A stretch of DNA of 64,000 nucleotides from Bacillota bacterium (GCA_023406895.1 JAEXTV010000026.1:24660-88659); one strand, 5' to 3'. Counted from the stretch's first letter, positions 1 to 7,720 are shown. The notes: a model not told the origin generated them from the letters alone. Made by a program: numbers and translations.

Positions 1-169
1 CGCCGTGCACGCATTTCGCGCTAGCGGTTGCGCCGTTGGCTCCCCGCCCAACCTTACCATAAACCACAAGAATTCTGTCGGATGGGCATTTTTTGTAGCG
101 CGTTAAAATGGCGATGAATGTCGTGAAGAGAATCACGACCACAATGACGACGATGAGCAATACATCCAT
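1..169 (-). CDS. Flotillin-family protein, N-terminal part (runs off the window)
   Basis: Only the first 56 codons are present; the gene continues beyond position 1. The ATG at 169 follows a GGAG at the usual spacing. The product begins with a strongly hydrophobic stretch (about residues 2-23), then a basic turn and a segment reading KCPSDRILVVYGKVG, which I recognise as the start of the SPFH/flotillin fold. Flotillins are membrane-associated scaffold proteins that organise membrane microdomains. The gene lies 12 bases downstream of an NfeD-type gene on the same strand, the standard partner of flotillin (yuaF-yuaG in Bacillus), which supports the call. The coiled-coil C-terminus cannot be seen. 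Confidence 0.8.
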   Translation of the reverse strand, partial: MDVLLIVVIVVVILFTTFIAILTRYKKCPSDRILVVYGKVGRGANGATASAKCVHG

Positions 170-181
170 GAAAATTCTCCT

Positions 182-799
182 TTATTTTTTTACGATGAGC
201 GTGTTCCCAGTAAAACCGACAACGCGAACAGTTGTGCCTGTCGGAATTTTCAGTTCTTCGTCTGTAATGGCTTCGGCTTCAACAAGCCGCTCCTGAAACG
301 CCACCATCACTTTGCCTTTGCCGCTGCGCAGCGGGGGAATGGGCAGATACACATCGGCATTGAGCCCCATGGCGTTCGCATACTGCAGATTGCCGCTGGC
401 CTGCATGCGCTTCATCGCGTAAAACATCAGCCCGATGAGCAGCATGGCAAGCAGCCCGGCTGCCGCCGAAATGATAATTTCGAGCACGGTGCCCAGAGAA
501 GAGCCGCTGATGGCATAACCCGTCCATCCGAATATGCAGAAAAAGGCGACGAGGCCGCGTACCGTGAAAAAGCGGAAGCCCGCCGCGCTCACATCATCGC
601 CATGGCCGTCAGCATGCGCATCCATATCAGCATGGGCATCGATACCGGCATCCGAATCGGCACCCGTGTCCATATCCGAATCATGCCCGAGACCGATAAT
701 TGTGAGGATCACTTGTATCACCAGTATCACAGTAAAGGGAACTGCCGCAAAAAGAAACATATGCTGCAGGGCGCTGAGTGCATTCCACCATTCTGTCAT
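182..799 (-). CDS. NfeD-like membrane protein, flotillin partner (YuaF type)
   Basis: A 205-residue membrane protein with an N-terminal hydrophobic helix (about 14-37), two further helices (about 78-128) and a soluble C-terminal part (about 140-205) whose pattern, ending in TTVRVVGFTGNTLIVKK, matches the OB-fold of the short NfeD class. Proteins of this class sit beside and work with flotillin in the membrane. Between the first two helices there is a hydrophilic segment (about 39-70) made almost only of Asp, His, Ala, Gly and Met, which could bind metal ions; that is inference. The ATG at 799 follows a GAGGTGATC ribosome site, and the flotillin gene follows directly, so the two are probably co-transcribed. 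Confidence 0.8.
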   Translation of the reverse strand: MTEWWNALSALQHMFLFAAVPFTVILVIQVILTIIGLGHDSDMDTGADSDAGIDAHADMDAHADGHGDDVSAAGFRFFTVRGLVAFFCIFGWTGYAISGSSLGTVLEIIISAAAGLLAMLLIGLMFYAMKRMQASGNLQYANAMGLNADVYLPIPPLRSGKGKVMVAFQERLVEAEAITDEELKIPTGTTVRVVGFTGNTLIVKK

Positions 800-926
800 T
801 GATCACCTCGACATTTTTACATATTATAACACGATCAGCCAAAAACCGATAGTGTTAAATGAGATGCATTTTGGTTAAAACGTATTGAATAAACAGATAT
901 CTCAATATATGTTTGGTACAATCCGG

Positions 927-2189
927 TTATGTTCGCCATGGGCCGCCGCAGGCGCGGTGCAGTTCCTCGGTTAAATGGAACCATCGCATCGTGTCGTTTC
1001 GCTCGGGATAGAATTCGTAAAATTCGCTTTTGTAGAACGTATAGAACCGTGAGATATCCGTGCACATACCGTAAGTGGGCACCATCCCTGTCGGAACAGA
1101 GAACGCAAACGGCTGCCCGTGTTTGGTGCCTTCAAACTTAAGGCCCTCGCGCGAAAGCGACAATATGCCTTCACCCGCAATCAAAGAGGTGGCGCCTTTT
1201 TTGAGCCGCTTATACAGCGGCAGCACGCCGAGCTTCACGCGTTCGCTGAACGAAAAACAGCTGTCAGAGACCTCTGCTTTTGCTTTTTCGCGCTGCAGCT
1301 GATACCAGTGGGAGATTGTATCGGGAATCAGACAGGTGTCGTCAAGCGGCACGAGATCATAGTATTCGTTGACGGTGGCACCGTTGCCGCACGTTTCGCA
1401 TCGTATCGTATTGCCTTGCGTGCGCATTGAATACGCTTCACCGCATTTGGGACAGAGGTATAAAAGGTTGTGCAGGTTCTTGGCCATTTCATCTTTGCCG
1501 TTATATTTCACCCTTGCCTGCTTGTTCCATAAATAATCGTCGTGCGCGAGCTCGCGGTTCAGCACGTCCTGTATCTCGTCCGCGCTCATTTCGCTGAGCT
1601 GTTCGGGTGTGAACAGCTTGTCTACCACAACTTCGACACGGCCCGGCCGCTGGTCGAGGCAGTGCTTGGTGTTGGTCATGTAGCCGCCAGCGATTTTGGT
1701 GACATACACCGTGACACCGAGGTATTTCAGCAGCTTTCCGCTGCCGATGGCGCACGGCTGGCCGCCGCCCGATATTGAGCTCATGCCTTCGGGAAACAGG
1801 CAGATGCGCCCGCCCCCGCGGATCACGCGGATGATCTCTTTGACCGCGTGCGGGTCGGGTACGAAGTTACGTTTGGGGATGGTATGCATCAGCGCGAATA
1901 TCGGATAGAGATGCGAGCGAAAAAACTCGTTGTAGCCCACCACATAATTGAGCCGATGCGGCAGCACGGCAGGCGCGGTATAAAGATAGTCCACGCGCGA
2001 CGCGTGGTTGCTGATCAGGATATACGGATTCTTGTCTTTGCTCGGGCGCACGTTGAACGTAAACTTTATGCCGAGCTTTTTGTTGAGCGCGAGCCGCCAT
2101 ATGTTGATGAGTATGAGATAGATAAGTGCGGGTGGTTTTCTGGTGCGTTTGAGAGCCAGTTTCTGCTGGAGTGTACGCTTTTGCTTCAT
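927..2189 (-). CDS. PlsC-like 1-acylglycerol-3-phosphate acyltransferase family protein with zinc ribbon
   Basis: A 420-residue protein. The N-terminal half carries the glycerolipid acyltransferase signatures NHASRVD (residues 61-67, the HX4D catalytic pair) and FPEGMSS (132-138), so it probably transfers an acyl chain to a lysophospholipid or a similar acceptor at the membrane. Unlike ordinary PlsC proteins of about 200-250 residues it continues with a four-cysteine zinc ribbon (C246, C249, C264, C267) and about 150 residues of unassigned C-terminal sequence. The start ATG has AAGGAG six bases upstream. No operon partner is evident. The acyltransferase family is well supported; the exact substrate is not. 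Confidence 0.75.
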   Translation of the reverse strand: MKQKRTLQQKLALKRTRKPPALIYLILINIWRLALNKKLGIKFTFNVRPSKDKNPYILISNHASRVDYLYTAPAVLPHRLNYVVGYNEFFRSHLYPIFALMHTIPKRNFVPDPHAVKEIIRVIRGGGRICLFPEGMSSISGGGQPCAIGSGKLLKYLGVTVYVTKIAGGYMTNTKHCLDQRPGRVEVVVDKLFTPEQLSEMSADEIQDVLNRELAHDDYLWNKQARVKYNGKDEMAKNLHNLLYLCPKCGEAYSMRTQGNTIRCETCGNGATVNEYYDLVPLDDTCLIPDTISHWYQLQREKAKAEVSDSCFSFSERVKLGVLPLYKRLKKGATSLIAGEGILSLSREGLKFEGTKHGQPFAFSVPTGMVPTYGMCTDISRFYTFYKSEFYEFYPERNDTMRWFHLTEELHRACGGPWRT

Positions 2190-2458
2190 GGTCCGCTCCT
2201 TGCGTGTATTTTTGATGGTATTATACCATTCGGCTGGGCGGTTTGTGTATGGGTTCGGCGGTTTTTGTCGAACAGCTGTAAAACATACCTTTTGCCCCCT
2301 GCGTGCCTGCCGGACTGTCAGTAAAAATGACTTTATATATACATGATACGCTTTAATAATGTTTATGCATGTGCCGAAGTTGTGCTGAGGCAGACGGGTG
2401 TCTGACCCCGGTCACCACCGCTCGGGGGAGTGTGGAATATTGATGCCATCCCTTTGAC
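2190..2458. other. Intergenic stretch with a small hairpin
   Basis: No convincing gene is seen in these 269 bases. A short hairpin, CAGAC-GGGT-GTCTG, occupies 2391-2404 and is followed by CCCCG and CGGGG arms (2406-2410 and 2423-2427). It lies downstream of the acetyltransferase and transposase genes and could be a remnant of a mobile palindromic element; it has no T-run and is not a clear terminator. Confidence 0.35.
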
Positions 2459-2905
2459 TCATAAACGGCGTTTCATAAACACATCGGCGACGGGGTTGTC
2501 GTTATACCGCGCTGTTTTGGTAAACCCGAGCTTTTTATACAGCGCGATGGCGGCCTTACTTTCCGACATTGTATCAAGGTAGATATCCATATAGCCTTCA
2601 TTCATTGCGAATTCTATTGCGTGGCGCGCCAGCCGTTCGCCGCAGCCGTTGCCGTGATAGTGTTTGAACACGAACAGCGTTTTTAACTCGCACGCTGTTT
2701 TGTTGATTTCGCTTATTCCCACAGTCCCTGCAAGGCAGCCGTCAATATAAAGGCACCAAAACTTCTTATAGTAACGCTCGATGGCCTTGAGTTTATAATG
2801 CCGGCCTTCCGGCTCAAAAATCCGGTGAGACTCGGGAAGGCAGACTGTGAGAAAAGCTTGGACGCGATTTTGATCATCTGCGTTAAAGGGCCGGATTTCA
2901 ATCAT
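2459..2905 (-). CDS. GNAT-family N-acetyltransferase
   Basis: A 148-residue protein with the GNAT fold pattern: a beta-rich N-terminus, the acetyl-CoA loop region around KHYHGNGCGERLARHAIEFA, and the terminal YKKLGFTKTARY element seen in many acetyltransferases. It should transfer an acetyl group from acetyl-CoA to an amine; the substrate cannot be read from the sequence. The reading frame is open up to 2974, but I chose the ATG at 2905 because AGAGGTGA lies five bases upstream and because the longer form would run into the transposase gene. It stands alone, downstream of the transposase. Confidence 0.75.
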   Translation of the reverse strand: MIEIRPFNADDQNRVQAFLTVCLPESHRIFEPEGRHYKLKAIERYYKKFWCLYIDGCLAGTVGISEINKTACELKTLFVFKHYHGNGCGERLARHAIEFAMNEGYMDIYLDTMSESKAAIALYKKLGFTKTARYNDNPVADVFMKRRL

Positions 2906-2940
2906 CATTTCACCTCTGATACAGAGTTTTGTGCGAGAAT

Positions 2941-3432
2941 TCATGAACCTGTATAATAGCAATCCTGCGTCCACTTTAACGGGTTCTCATCGATGTATTG
3001 CCAAATTTGCTCGTAATCCTGTTCATCACGGATAATATGCTCATAAAACGATTTTTGCCAAATACATGTCCCAGCTTCTTTTGAAACGGCACCCTTATAT
3101 TGCTGTATGATACGAGAAATCGTAGGGGCGTCCATGGGACGCCCGTCAGGATTGGTTTGGTATATACCTATCAGTATATGGACATGATTGGGCATAATCG
3201 TGTATTTATCAATGTGGACGGTGGGATAGATTTCAGGGATTTTATTGATTAGTTTTTCAGCAATGAGACCGATGCGCGACAGCTCAGGCTGCTTGGGCGG
3301 GCGATCCATGATCGCCCCTACGTTCCAGAAGAGATGCTGTTTCTCCTGAGTACATACTGTAATGAAGTAAACACCATTTTGAGTGTAATCATATTTTTCG
3401 AGGCGTATGGATTTTCTTATAGGTGGCTTCAT
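2941..3432 (-). CDS. REP-associated tyrosine transposase (RAYT, Y1 HUH family)
   Basis: A 163-residue single-strand DNA transposase of the IS200-like Y1 class. The HUH metal site is MPNHVHIL (H83, H85), and the C-terminal block from residue 105 (SRIIQQYKG, IWQKSFYEHIIRDEQDY, IDENPLKW) is typical of RAYT proteins, which act on REP hairpins rather than on a standard insertion sequence. Two surface-loop segments, NVGAIMDRP (37-45) and GRPMDAP (97-103), are encoded by GTAG-preceded hairpins that lie in frame inside the gene. The gene is full length with no frameshift. A partial second copy lies immediately upstream. Start ATG at 3432; the ribosome site is GAGGTGCCCC close to the ATG. Confidence 0.85.
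   Translation of the reverse strand: MKPPIRKSIRLEKYDYTQNGVYFITVCTQEKQHLFWNVGAIMDRPPKQPELSRIGLIAEKLINKIPEIYPTVHIDKYTIMPNHVHILIGIYQTNPDGRPMDAPTISRIIQQYKGAVSKEAGTCIWQKSFYEHIIRDEQDYEQIWQYIDENPLKWTQDCYYTGS
3122..3144 (+). repeat. GTAG-type REP hairpin, in frame within the RAYT gene
   Basis: GTAG (3122-3125) is followed by a perfect 8-bp stem, GGGCGTCC / GGACGCCC, with an ATG loop. On the gene strand this element encodes GRPMDAP. GTAG at the foot of a hairpin is the known mark of REP elements recognised by RAYT transposases. Confidence 0.8.
3299..3321 (-). repeat. GTAG-type REP hairpin, inverted, in frame within the RAYT gene
   Basis: On the minus strand, GTAG (3321-3318) precedes an 8-bp stem, GGGCGATC / GATCGCCC, with a three-base loop. 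It encodes VGAIMDRP in the transposase. It is inverted relative to the copy at 3122, so the two face each other across the HUH core. Confidence 0.8.
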
Positions 3433-3456
3433 GGGGCACCTCCAAATCCATAAATC

Positions 3457-3479
3457 GTAGGGGCGTCCATGGGACGCCC
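3457..3479 (+). repeat. GTAG-type REP hairpin, left end of the partial RAYT copy
   Basis: GTAG (3457-3460) plus a perfect 8-bp GGGCGTCC / GGACGCCC stem with an ATG loop, identical to the element at 3122. Confidence 0.8.
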
Positions 3480-3633
3480 GTCAGGATTGGTTTGGTATAT
3501 ACCTATCAGTATATGGACATGATTGGGCATAACCGTAAATTTTTCAATGTGAACGGTGGAATAGATTTCAGGGATTTTATTGATTAGTTTTTTAGCAACG
3601 AGACCGATGCGCGACAGCTCAGGCTGCTTGGAC

Positions 3634-3656
3634 GGGCGATCCATGATCGCCCCTAC
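3634..3656 (-). repeat. GTAG-type REP hairpin, right end of the partial RAYT copy
   Basis: Minus-strand GTAG (3656-3653) plus an 8-bp GGGCGATC / GATCGCCC stem, identical to the element at 3299. Confidence 0.8.
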
Positions 3657-3688
3657 GTTCCAGCGCGGAACCTCCAAATCCATTATTC

Positions 3689-3711
3689 GTAGGAGCGTCC
3701 ATGGGACGCCC
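3689..3711 (+). repeat. GTAG-type REP hairpin, solitary copy upstream of the array
   Basis: GTAG (3689-3692) followed by GAGCGTCC-ATG-GGACGCCC, with one mismatch in the stem. The flanking bases CCTCCAAATCCATTATTC also match those before the copy at 3457, which gives a second repeat period of about 233 bases. Confidence 0.7.
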
Positions 3712-3840
3712 GTCAGTATTTACGTTTGGGAATCATAGATTCACCTCTTGCAACATTCATATTCCTATACAATCATTTGTAAGGGCGGGTTTCAAGGGTC
3801 TGCCCCTTAGGGTATGTCCGCCTTTTAATATTTGATTTGA

Positions 3841-5007
3841 TTAATGATGCAGAAACGCCCCGATTCTCTCGGCTGCGGTCAGTATGCGGTCGTCATTCTG
3901 CACAAGCGCGATGCGCACATAGCCCTTGCCGCAGCTGCCAAACGCGCTGCCCGGCACCACAAGCACGCCTGTTTCGCGCATGAGCCGCTGCACGAACCCC
4001 ACATCATCGGTGCCGAAGGAATCCGGTATCTTCGCCCATACGAACATTGTCGCGCGCGGCTTGTCAATCGGCCAGCCGTGCGACGCAAACGCGCTGATCA
4101 AAATATCACGGCGTTTTTCGTACGCGGCGGAGGTATCGCGCACAACGCAGGCATCGCTTTGCAGCGCACAGATACCCGCCTTTTGTATGGGCAGAAATAT
4201 GCCGTAATCCGTGTTGGATTTTAATTGCTTGAGCGCGCAGATATAGTCTGCATTGCCAACGCAAAACCCGAGCCGCGCGCCCGCGTACCCATACGACTTC
4301 GACAGCGAGTTGAACTCCGCGCCGATTTCTTTGGCGCCCTGATGCGCGAGAAAGCTGCCCACGCGCAGTCCGTCGAAAGCAAGCTCGCTGTACGCGTTGT
4401 CGTGAATCACGAATATATCGTACTGCTTTGCAAACGCAATCAGTTCGTCGTAAAACGACGGCGGCGCAACTGCGGTTGTCGGGTTGTTCGGGTACGAGAC
4501 GATCATGAGCTTTGCGCGCCTGGCCACAGCTTCGGGGATATCTGCAAAATCAATAATAAATCCGTTCTCGGGCCTCTGGGGCACGCGGAACACCTCCGCA
4601 CGCGCGAGTGCCGCGCCTGTGAAAAACGCCGGATAGCACGGATCCTGCAGGATGACGGTGTCGCCCGGGTCAATAACGGGCAGGCAGCAGTGCGCAAGCC
4701 CCTCCTGTGTGCCGAGCACCGCGCATACCTCGGTGTCCGCGTTAAGATCAACGCCGTAGCGCGTTTGATACCAATCGCATGCCGCTTGCCGAAGCTCCGG
4801 AAGGCCGTCAATCGCATATATGTAGCTGTCGTCTTTGAGCGCCTCATCCGCAATGGTTCGCTTAATCGTCTCGGTGGGTGGTATGTTGGGCGTACCCACG
4901 CTTAAGTCAATCACGTCCATGCCGTTTGCGGTCAGTTTTGCTTTTTCCCTGGCAAGCTCGGTGAAAATGCCCGAAGACAAGTCGTTCATCAAAGAAGATA
5001 ATTTCAT
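3841..5007 (-). CDS. Class I/II PLP-dependent aminotransferase
   Basis: A 388-residue fold-type I aminotransferase. The PLP-binding lysine is K237 in SLSKSYGYAGARLGF; the other cofactor residues are visible as N175 in SYPNNPTT and D203 and Y206 in IHDNAYSEL. The overall pattern resembles the LL-diaminopimelate / aspartate aminotransferase group, but the amino acid substrate cannot be fixed from sequence. It begins 47 bases after the pyruvate kinase stop codon on the same strand and is probably co-transcribed with it. The only good ribosome site, AGGAGGAAA, ends about 23 bases before the ATG at 5007, unusually far; no in-frame ATG, GTG or TTG lies between. Confidence 0.85.
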   Translation of the reverse strand: MKLSSLMNDLSSGIFTELAREKAKLTANGMDVIDLSVGTPNIPPTETIKRTIADEALKDDSYIYAIDGLPELRQAACDWYQTRYGVDLNADTEVCAVLGTQEGLAHCCLPVIDPGDTVILQDPCYPAFFTGAALARAEVFRVPQRPENGFIIDFADIPEAVARRAKLMIVSYPNNPTTAVAPPSFYDELIAFAKQYDIFVIHDNAYSELAFDGLRVGSFLAHQGAKEIGAEFNSLSKSYGYAGARLGFCVGNADYICALKQLKSNTDYGIFLPIQKAGICALQSDACVVRDTSAAYEKRRDILISAFASHGWPIDKPRATMFVWAKIPDSFGTDDVGFVQRLMRETGVLVVPGSAFGSCGKGYVRIALVQNDDRILTAAERIGAFLHH

Positions 5008-5054
5008 TGCTTTTTGGCGCGCAAACGCCTTTCCTCCTGTGCTTTGCGGATTGT

Positions 5055-6803
5055 TTACTGCCCGATTCCGGTGTACACCATGCCGCGCGCCGTATCGAGC
5101 GTGACCGTGGTGCCGTTTTTGAGTATGCCCGTCGCGTTTTCGGCGTCGCAGAGCACGGGGATACCCAGTGTGAGCCCCACGATGACGGCGTGAGAATCCA
5201 CGCCGCCCTGTTCCGTGATGATGCCGGACGCTTCTTTTAAAAGATCCATCAGCGCGTTGCTCGTATGCGGAATCACGAGGATATCGCCCGGCTCGAAAAA
5301 CGCGCGAGCATCATGCTCGTCTTTGGCAACGCAAAGCTTGCCGCTGATCGCCATGTTGTTGTAGCCTGTGCCCTTCAAAAGCACGTTGCCTACAATATGA
5401 ACCTTTAACGTGTTGGTGGTACCGCTGATGCCGATCGGCACACCCGCCGTGATCACCACCACCTCGCCGTGGTGAACAAGCCCTGTGGATCTGGCCCGCT
5501 CGACGGCGTGTTCAAACAGCTTGTCCGTGTTGTCCTGCTCCTCGCCGAGCACAGGGCAAACGCCCCAGGACAGAGCGAGTTGGTGGCAGACCTTTTCGAT
5601 GGGTGAGCACGCGATGATCGGAACGGCCGGTCGGAAGCTCGAAACCATTCTTGCGGTACGTCCCGATTTGGTGAAGGCGATGATCGCGCTGGCACCGAGA
5701 CTGTGCGCCGTGGAACACGTCGCGTGAGAGATGGCGCTCGTCACGCTGGCGCAGTATTCGGGCAGCTTTGCGTTGAAACGCATTTTATAGTGGATGTTGT
5801 TTTCCGTGTTTTCAGCGATGCGTGACATGGTCACGAGGCTCTCAATCGGGTATTTGCCCACCGCTGTTTCGCCGGACAGCATGATGGCGCTCGTGCCGTC
5901 ATAGACCGCATTGGCCACGTCCGTCGCTTCGGCGCGCGTGGGCCGCGGGTTGTGAATCATTGAGTCAAGCATCTGCGTGGCGGTAATCACCTTGCGGCCC
6001 GCCGAATACGCTTTTTTAATGAGCAGCTTTTGGATGCGCGGCAGATCGACGATGTCCATCTCGACGCCCATGTCGCCGCGCGCAATCATGATGCCGTCGC
6101 TGACCTTGATGATCTCGTCGATGTGAGTCACGCCGCTTTCGTTTTCGATCTTGGCGATGATCTGTATGTCTTTGCCGCCGTTTTTTTCGAGGATCTGCCT
6201 GACCTCAAGCATGTCCTGCGCCGTCCGGCAGAATGAGGCCGCGATGAAGTCCACATCGTTTTCGATACCGAAGAGGATGTCGTTCCTGTCCTTATCGCTG
6301 ATGTAATCCATCTGCATGTGCACGCTCGGCACATTGATCGATTTATTGTCTTTCAGCACACCGCCCGTAATCACGCGGCATTCAATGGCCTGCGGCGTGA
6401 CGCTTTGCGCCTCGAGCTCAATAAGCCCGTCGTCAAGCAGTATGCGCGTGCCTGGCGGCAGCTCGCTTGCAAGCTGCGGGTAAGTGATGGACACCTGTTT
6501 GTCGGTGCCCTCCGCGTCCTGCATATTGAGCGTGAATATGGCACCCTCCTTCAGCTCCGCACTGCCGCCTTCAAAACGCTTCACGCGTACCTCGGGGCCT
6601 TTGGTATCCAGAAGAATGCCGATAGGCCGGTCGTATTCCGCACGCAGTTTTTTCAGCAGCTCGATGCGGGCTTTGTGGGTGGCATGGTCTCCGTGGCTGA
6701 AGTTGAACCGTGCCACATCCATGCCGTTTTCGATGAGCTGGCGCATCGGCTTTTCGGTGTCCGTCGCGGGCCCGATCGTGCAGATGATCTTCGTCTTTCT
6801 CAT
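5055..6803 (-). CDS. pyk: Pyruvate kinase with C-terminal PEP-utilising mobile domain
   Basis: A 582-residue pyruvate kinase, which makes pyruvate and ATP from phosphoenolpyruvate and ADP in the last step of glycolysis. The start MRKTKIICTIGPAT, the ARFNFSHG and LLDTKGPEVR blocks and the active-site signature IIAKIENESG are all present. After the usual C-terminal domain the protein continues with a phosphohistidine-type mobile domain (about residues 480-582; GGVDSHAVIVG), as in Bacillus pyruvate kinase of similar length. AGGAGAG precedes the ATG. A sigma-A-like promoter at 6940-6967 would give a leader of about 130 bases. The aminotransferase gene follows. Confidence 0.95.
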   Translation of the reverse strand: MRKTKIICTIGPATDTEKPMRQLIENGMDVARFNFSHGDHATHKARIELLKKLRAEYDRPIGILLDTKGPEVRVKRFEGGSAELKEGAIFTLNMQDAEGTDKQVSITYPQLASELPPGTRILLDDGLIELEAQSVTPQAIECRVITGGVLKDNKSINVPSVHMQMDYISDKDRNDILFGIENDVDFIAASFCRTAQDMLEVRQILEKNGGKDIQIIAKIENESGVTHIDEIIKVSDGIMIARGDMGVEMDIVDLPRIQKLLIKKAYSAGRKVITATQMLDSMIHNPRPTRAEATDVANAVYDGTSAIMLSGETAVGKYPIESLVTMSRIAENTENNIHYKMRFNAKLPEYCASVTSAISHATCSTAHSLGASAIIAFTKSGRTARMVSSFRPAVPIIACSPIEKVCHQLALSWGVCPVLGEEQDNTDKLFEHAVERARSTGLVHHGEVVVITAGVPIGISGTTNTLKVHIVGNVLLKGTGYNNMAISGKLCVAKDEHDARAFFEPGDILVIPHTSNALMDLLKEASGIITEQGGVDSHAVIVGLTLGIPVLCDAENATGILKNGTTVTLDTARGMVYTGIGQ

Positions 6804-6939
6804 AAACTCTCCTAATAAAAATGCAAAGCATACAATAACTTATGAATATATTGATTCGCGACCAACTGATGCGAAAATGGCGCAGACGGCAAGCCTAAAA
6901 CATATAAAAATGTCATTCTGTTACCAATCTTTATTTGCT

Positions 6940-6967
6940 ATTATAAATGCTTTGCATAATTAATCAA
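6940..6967 (-). promoter_or_regulatory. Probable promoter of pyk
   Basis: On the minus strand, TTGATT (6967-6962), 16 bases, TATAAT (6945-6940). It faces pyk and predicts a 5' leader of about 130 bases, in which I see no recognised riboswitch. Confidence 0.5.
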
Positions 6968-7022
6968 TCATGATATTGTAAACGCTTTTTTGTTTATTCA
7001 ATCCAATTAAAGGATGCAGGCT

Positions 7023-7051
7023 TTGACGTTATTATGTTTCCCGGATAGAAT
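7023..7051 (+). promoter_or_regulatory. Probable promoter of the DUF1294 gene
   Basis: TTGACG (7023-7028), 17 bases, TAGAAT (7046-7051), ending 37 bases before the chosen start codon. Confidence 0.55.
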
Positions 7052-7088
7052 AGGCATAAACGATGAGCCGAAAGAAAAGGAAAAGCGG

Positions 7089-7358
7089 ATGTTATATGTG
7101 CTGGCCGGATATCTGGCCGTTATGAACATAGCGGGCTTTGCTGTCTGCGCGGCGGATAAGCGTGCGGCAGTGAGGCATGCACGGCGCGTGCGCGAGCGCA
7201 CGCTGTTTGTACTTGCTTTTTTGGGCGGAGCGCTCGGCGTGTGGCTTTCCATGCTGGCCTTTCATCATAAAACGAGAAAGCTGAAATTCATGGTTTTTGT
7301 GCCGGTGGTGTTCATTGCGCAGGCCGCACTGGTCTTTTATTTGCTCAGCCGCCAATAA
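7089..7358 (+). CDS. DUF1294 small membrane protein
   Basis: An 89-residue protein with three hydrophobic segments. It shows the DUF1294 hallmarks: a first helix ending in N-x-x-x-F, an AADKRAA motif (DK pair), a basic R-x-R-E-R stretch before the second helix, GGALGVWLSMLAFHHKT with the HKT triplet, and a last helix. The family occurs widely in bacteria and has no established function. I took the ATG at 7089 rather than the upstream in-frame ATG at 7014, because the latter would lie before the promoter and the 25 extra residues are hydrophilic and not typical of the family. AAGGA lies about nine bases upstream. Confidence 0.75.
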   Translation: MLYVLAGYLAVMNIAGFAVCAADKRAAVRHARRVRERTLFVLAFLGGALGVWLSMLAFHHKTRKLKFMVFVPVVFIAQAALVFYLLSRQ

Positions 7359-7382
7359 CGCCACGGCCTCAGAAAAAAACCG

Positions 7383-7410
7383 TTGATTTTTACGAATCTT
7401 ATGTTATAAT
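7383..7410 (+). promoter_or_regulatory. Probable promoter of rpmE
   Basis: TTGATT (7383-7388), 16 bases, TATAAT (7405-7410), about 68 bases before the rpmE start. Confidence 0.55.
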
Positions 7411-7478
7411 GAACTTCGTGACTTTTACGCTGGCAGCGGTATTGCCGCCGGTTTTTAAGAATAGAGAGGTGAGTGCAA

Positions 7479-7679
7479 ATGAAACAAGGCATACATCCCG
7501 AGTATCACGAATGTACCGTGACCTGCGCATGCGGCGCGACATTCAAAACCGGCTCGGTGAAGAAGGATCTGAAAATCGAGATTTGTTCGGAATGTCATCC
7601 GTTCTTCACAGGCAAACAGAAGCTGGTAGATACGGGCGGCCGCGTTGACCGTTTCAATAAAAGATACGGCATCAAATAA
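7479..7679 (+). CDS. rpmE: 50S ribosomal protein L31, zinc-binding form
   Basis: A 66-residue protein starting MKQGIHPEYHECTVTCACG, the standard beginning of bacterial L31. Cysteines in TCACGATF and ICSECHPFFTGK form the zinc site, so this is the zinc-containing (C+) form; the C-minus paralogue used in zinc starvation is not in the window. The ATG at 7479 follows GAGAGGTGAG at good spacing; a GTG two codons earlier is less likely. It is followed by a terminator and then DUF1385, prmC and prfA, the usual order in clostridia and bacilli relatives. Confidence 0.95.
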   Translation: MKQGIHPEYHECTVTCACGATFKTGSVKKDLKIEICSECHPFFTGKQKLVDTGGRVDRFNKRYGIK

Positions 7680-7696
7680 GTATTGTTGCAATCAAG

Positions 7697-7720
7697 CAGA
7701 CCGCTATCACGGTCTGTTTT
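7697..7720 (+). terminator. Rho-independent terminator after rpmE
   Basis: Stem CAGACCG / CGGTCTG (7 bp), loop CTATCA, then TTTT. Confidence 0.7.

Larger units (their letters stand above)
3429..3683 (-). pseudogene. Partial second copy of the RAYT gene
   Basis: An 84-codon reading frame repeats the central part of the neighbouring transposase, from NVGAIMDRP through MPNHVHIL to GRPMDAP, with scattered substitutions. The DNA at 3456-3664 matches 3121-3329 closely at a fixed offset of 335 bases, and both segments begin and end at the GTAG hairpins. The first ~36 residues of the transposase and the whole C-terminal catalytic region are missing, so it cannot be active. The divergence (for example KFTVMPNHVH against KYTIMPNHVH) shows the duplication is not recent. 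Confidence 0.75.

Noticed and set aside
3121..3712. Regularly spaced short repeats that might be a CRISPR array
   Set aside because: The repeats are hairpins in alternating orientation with unequal spacers, and the spacers are coding sequence of a transposase, so they are REP-type elements, not CRISPR.
6804..6939. Riboswitch in the pyk leader
   Set aside because: The leader of about 130 bases has no consensus elements of known classes that I recognise.
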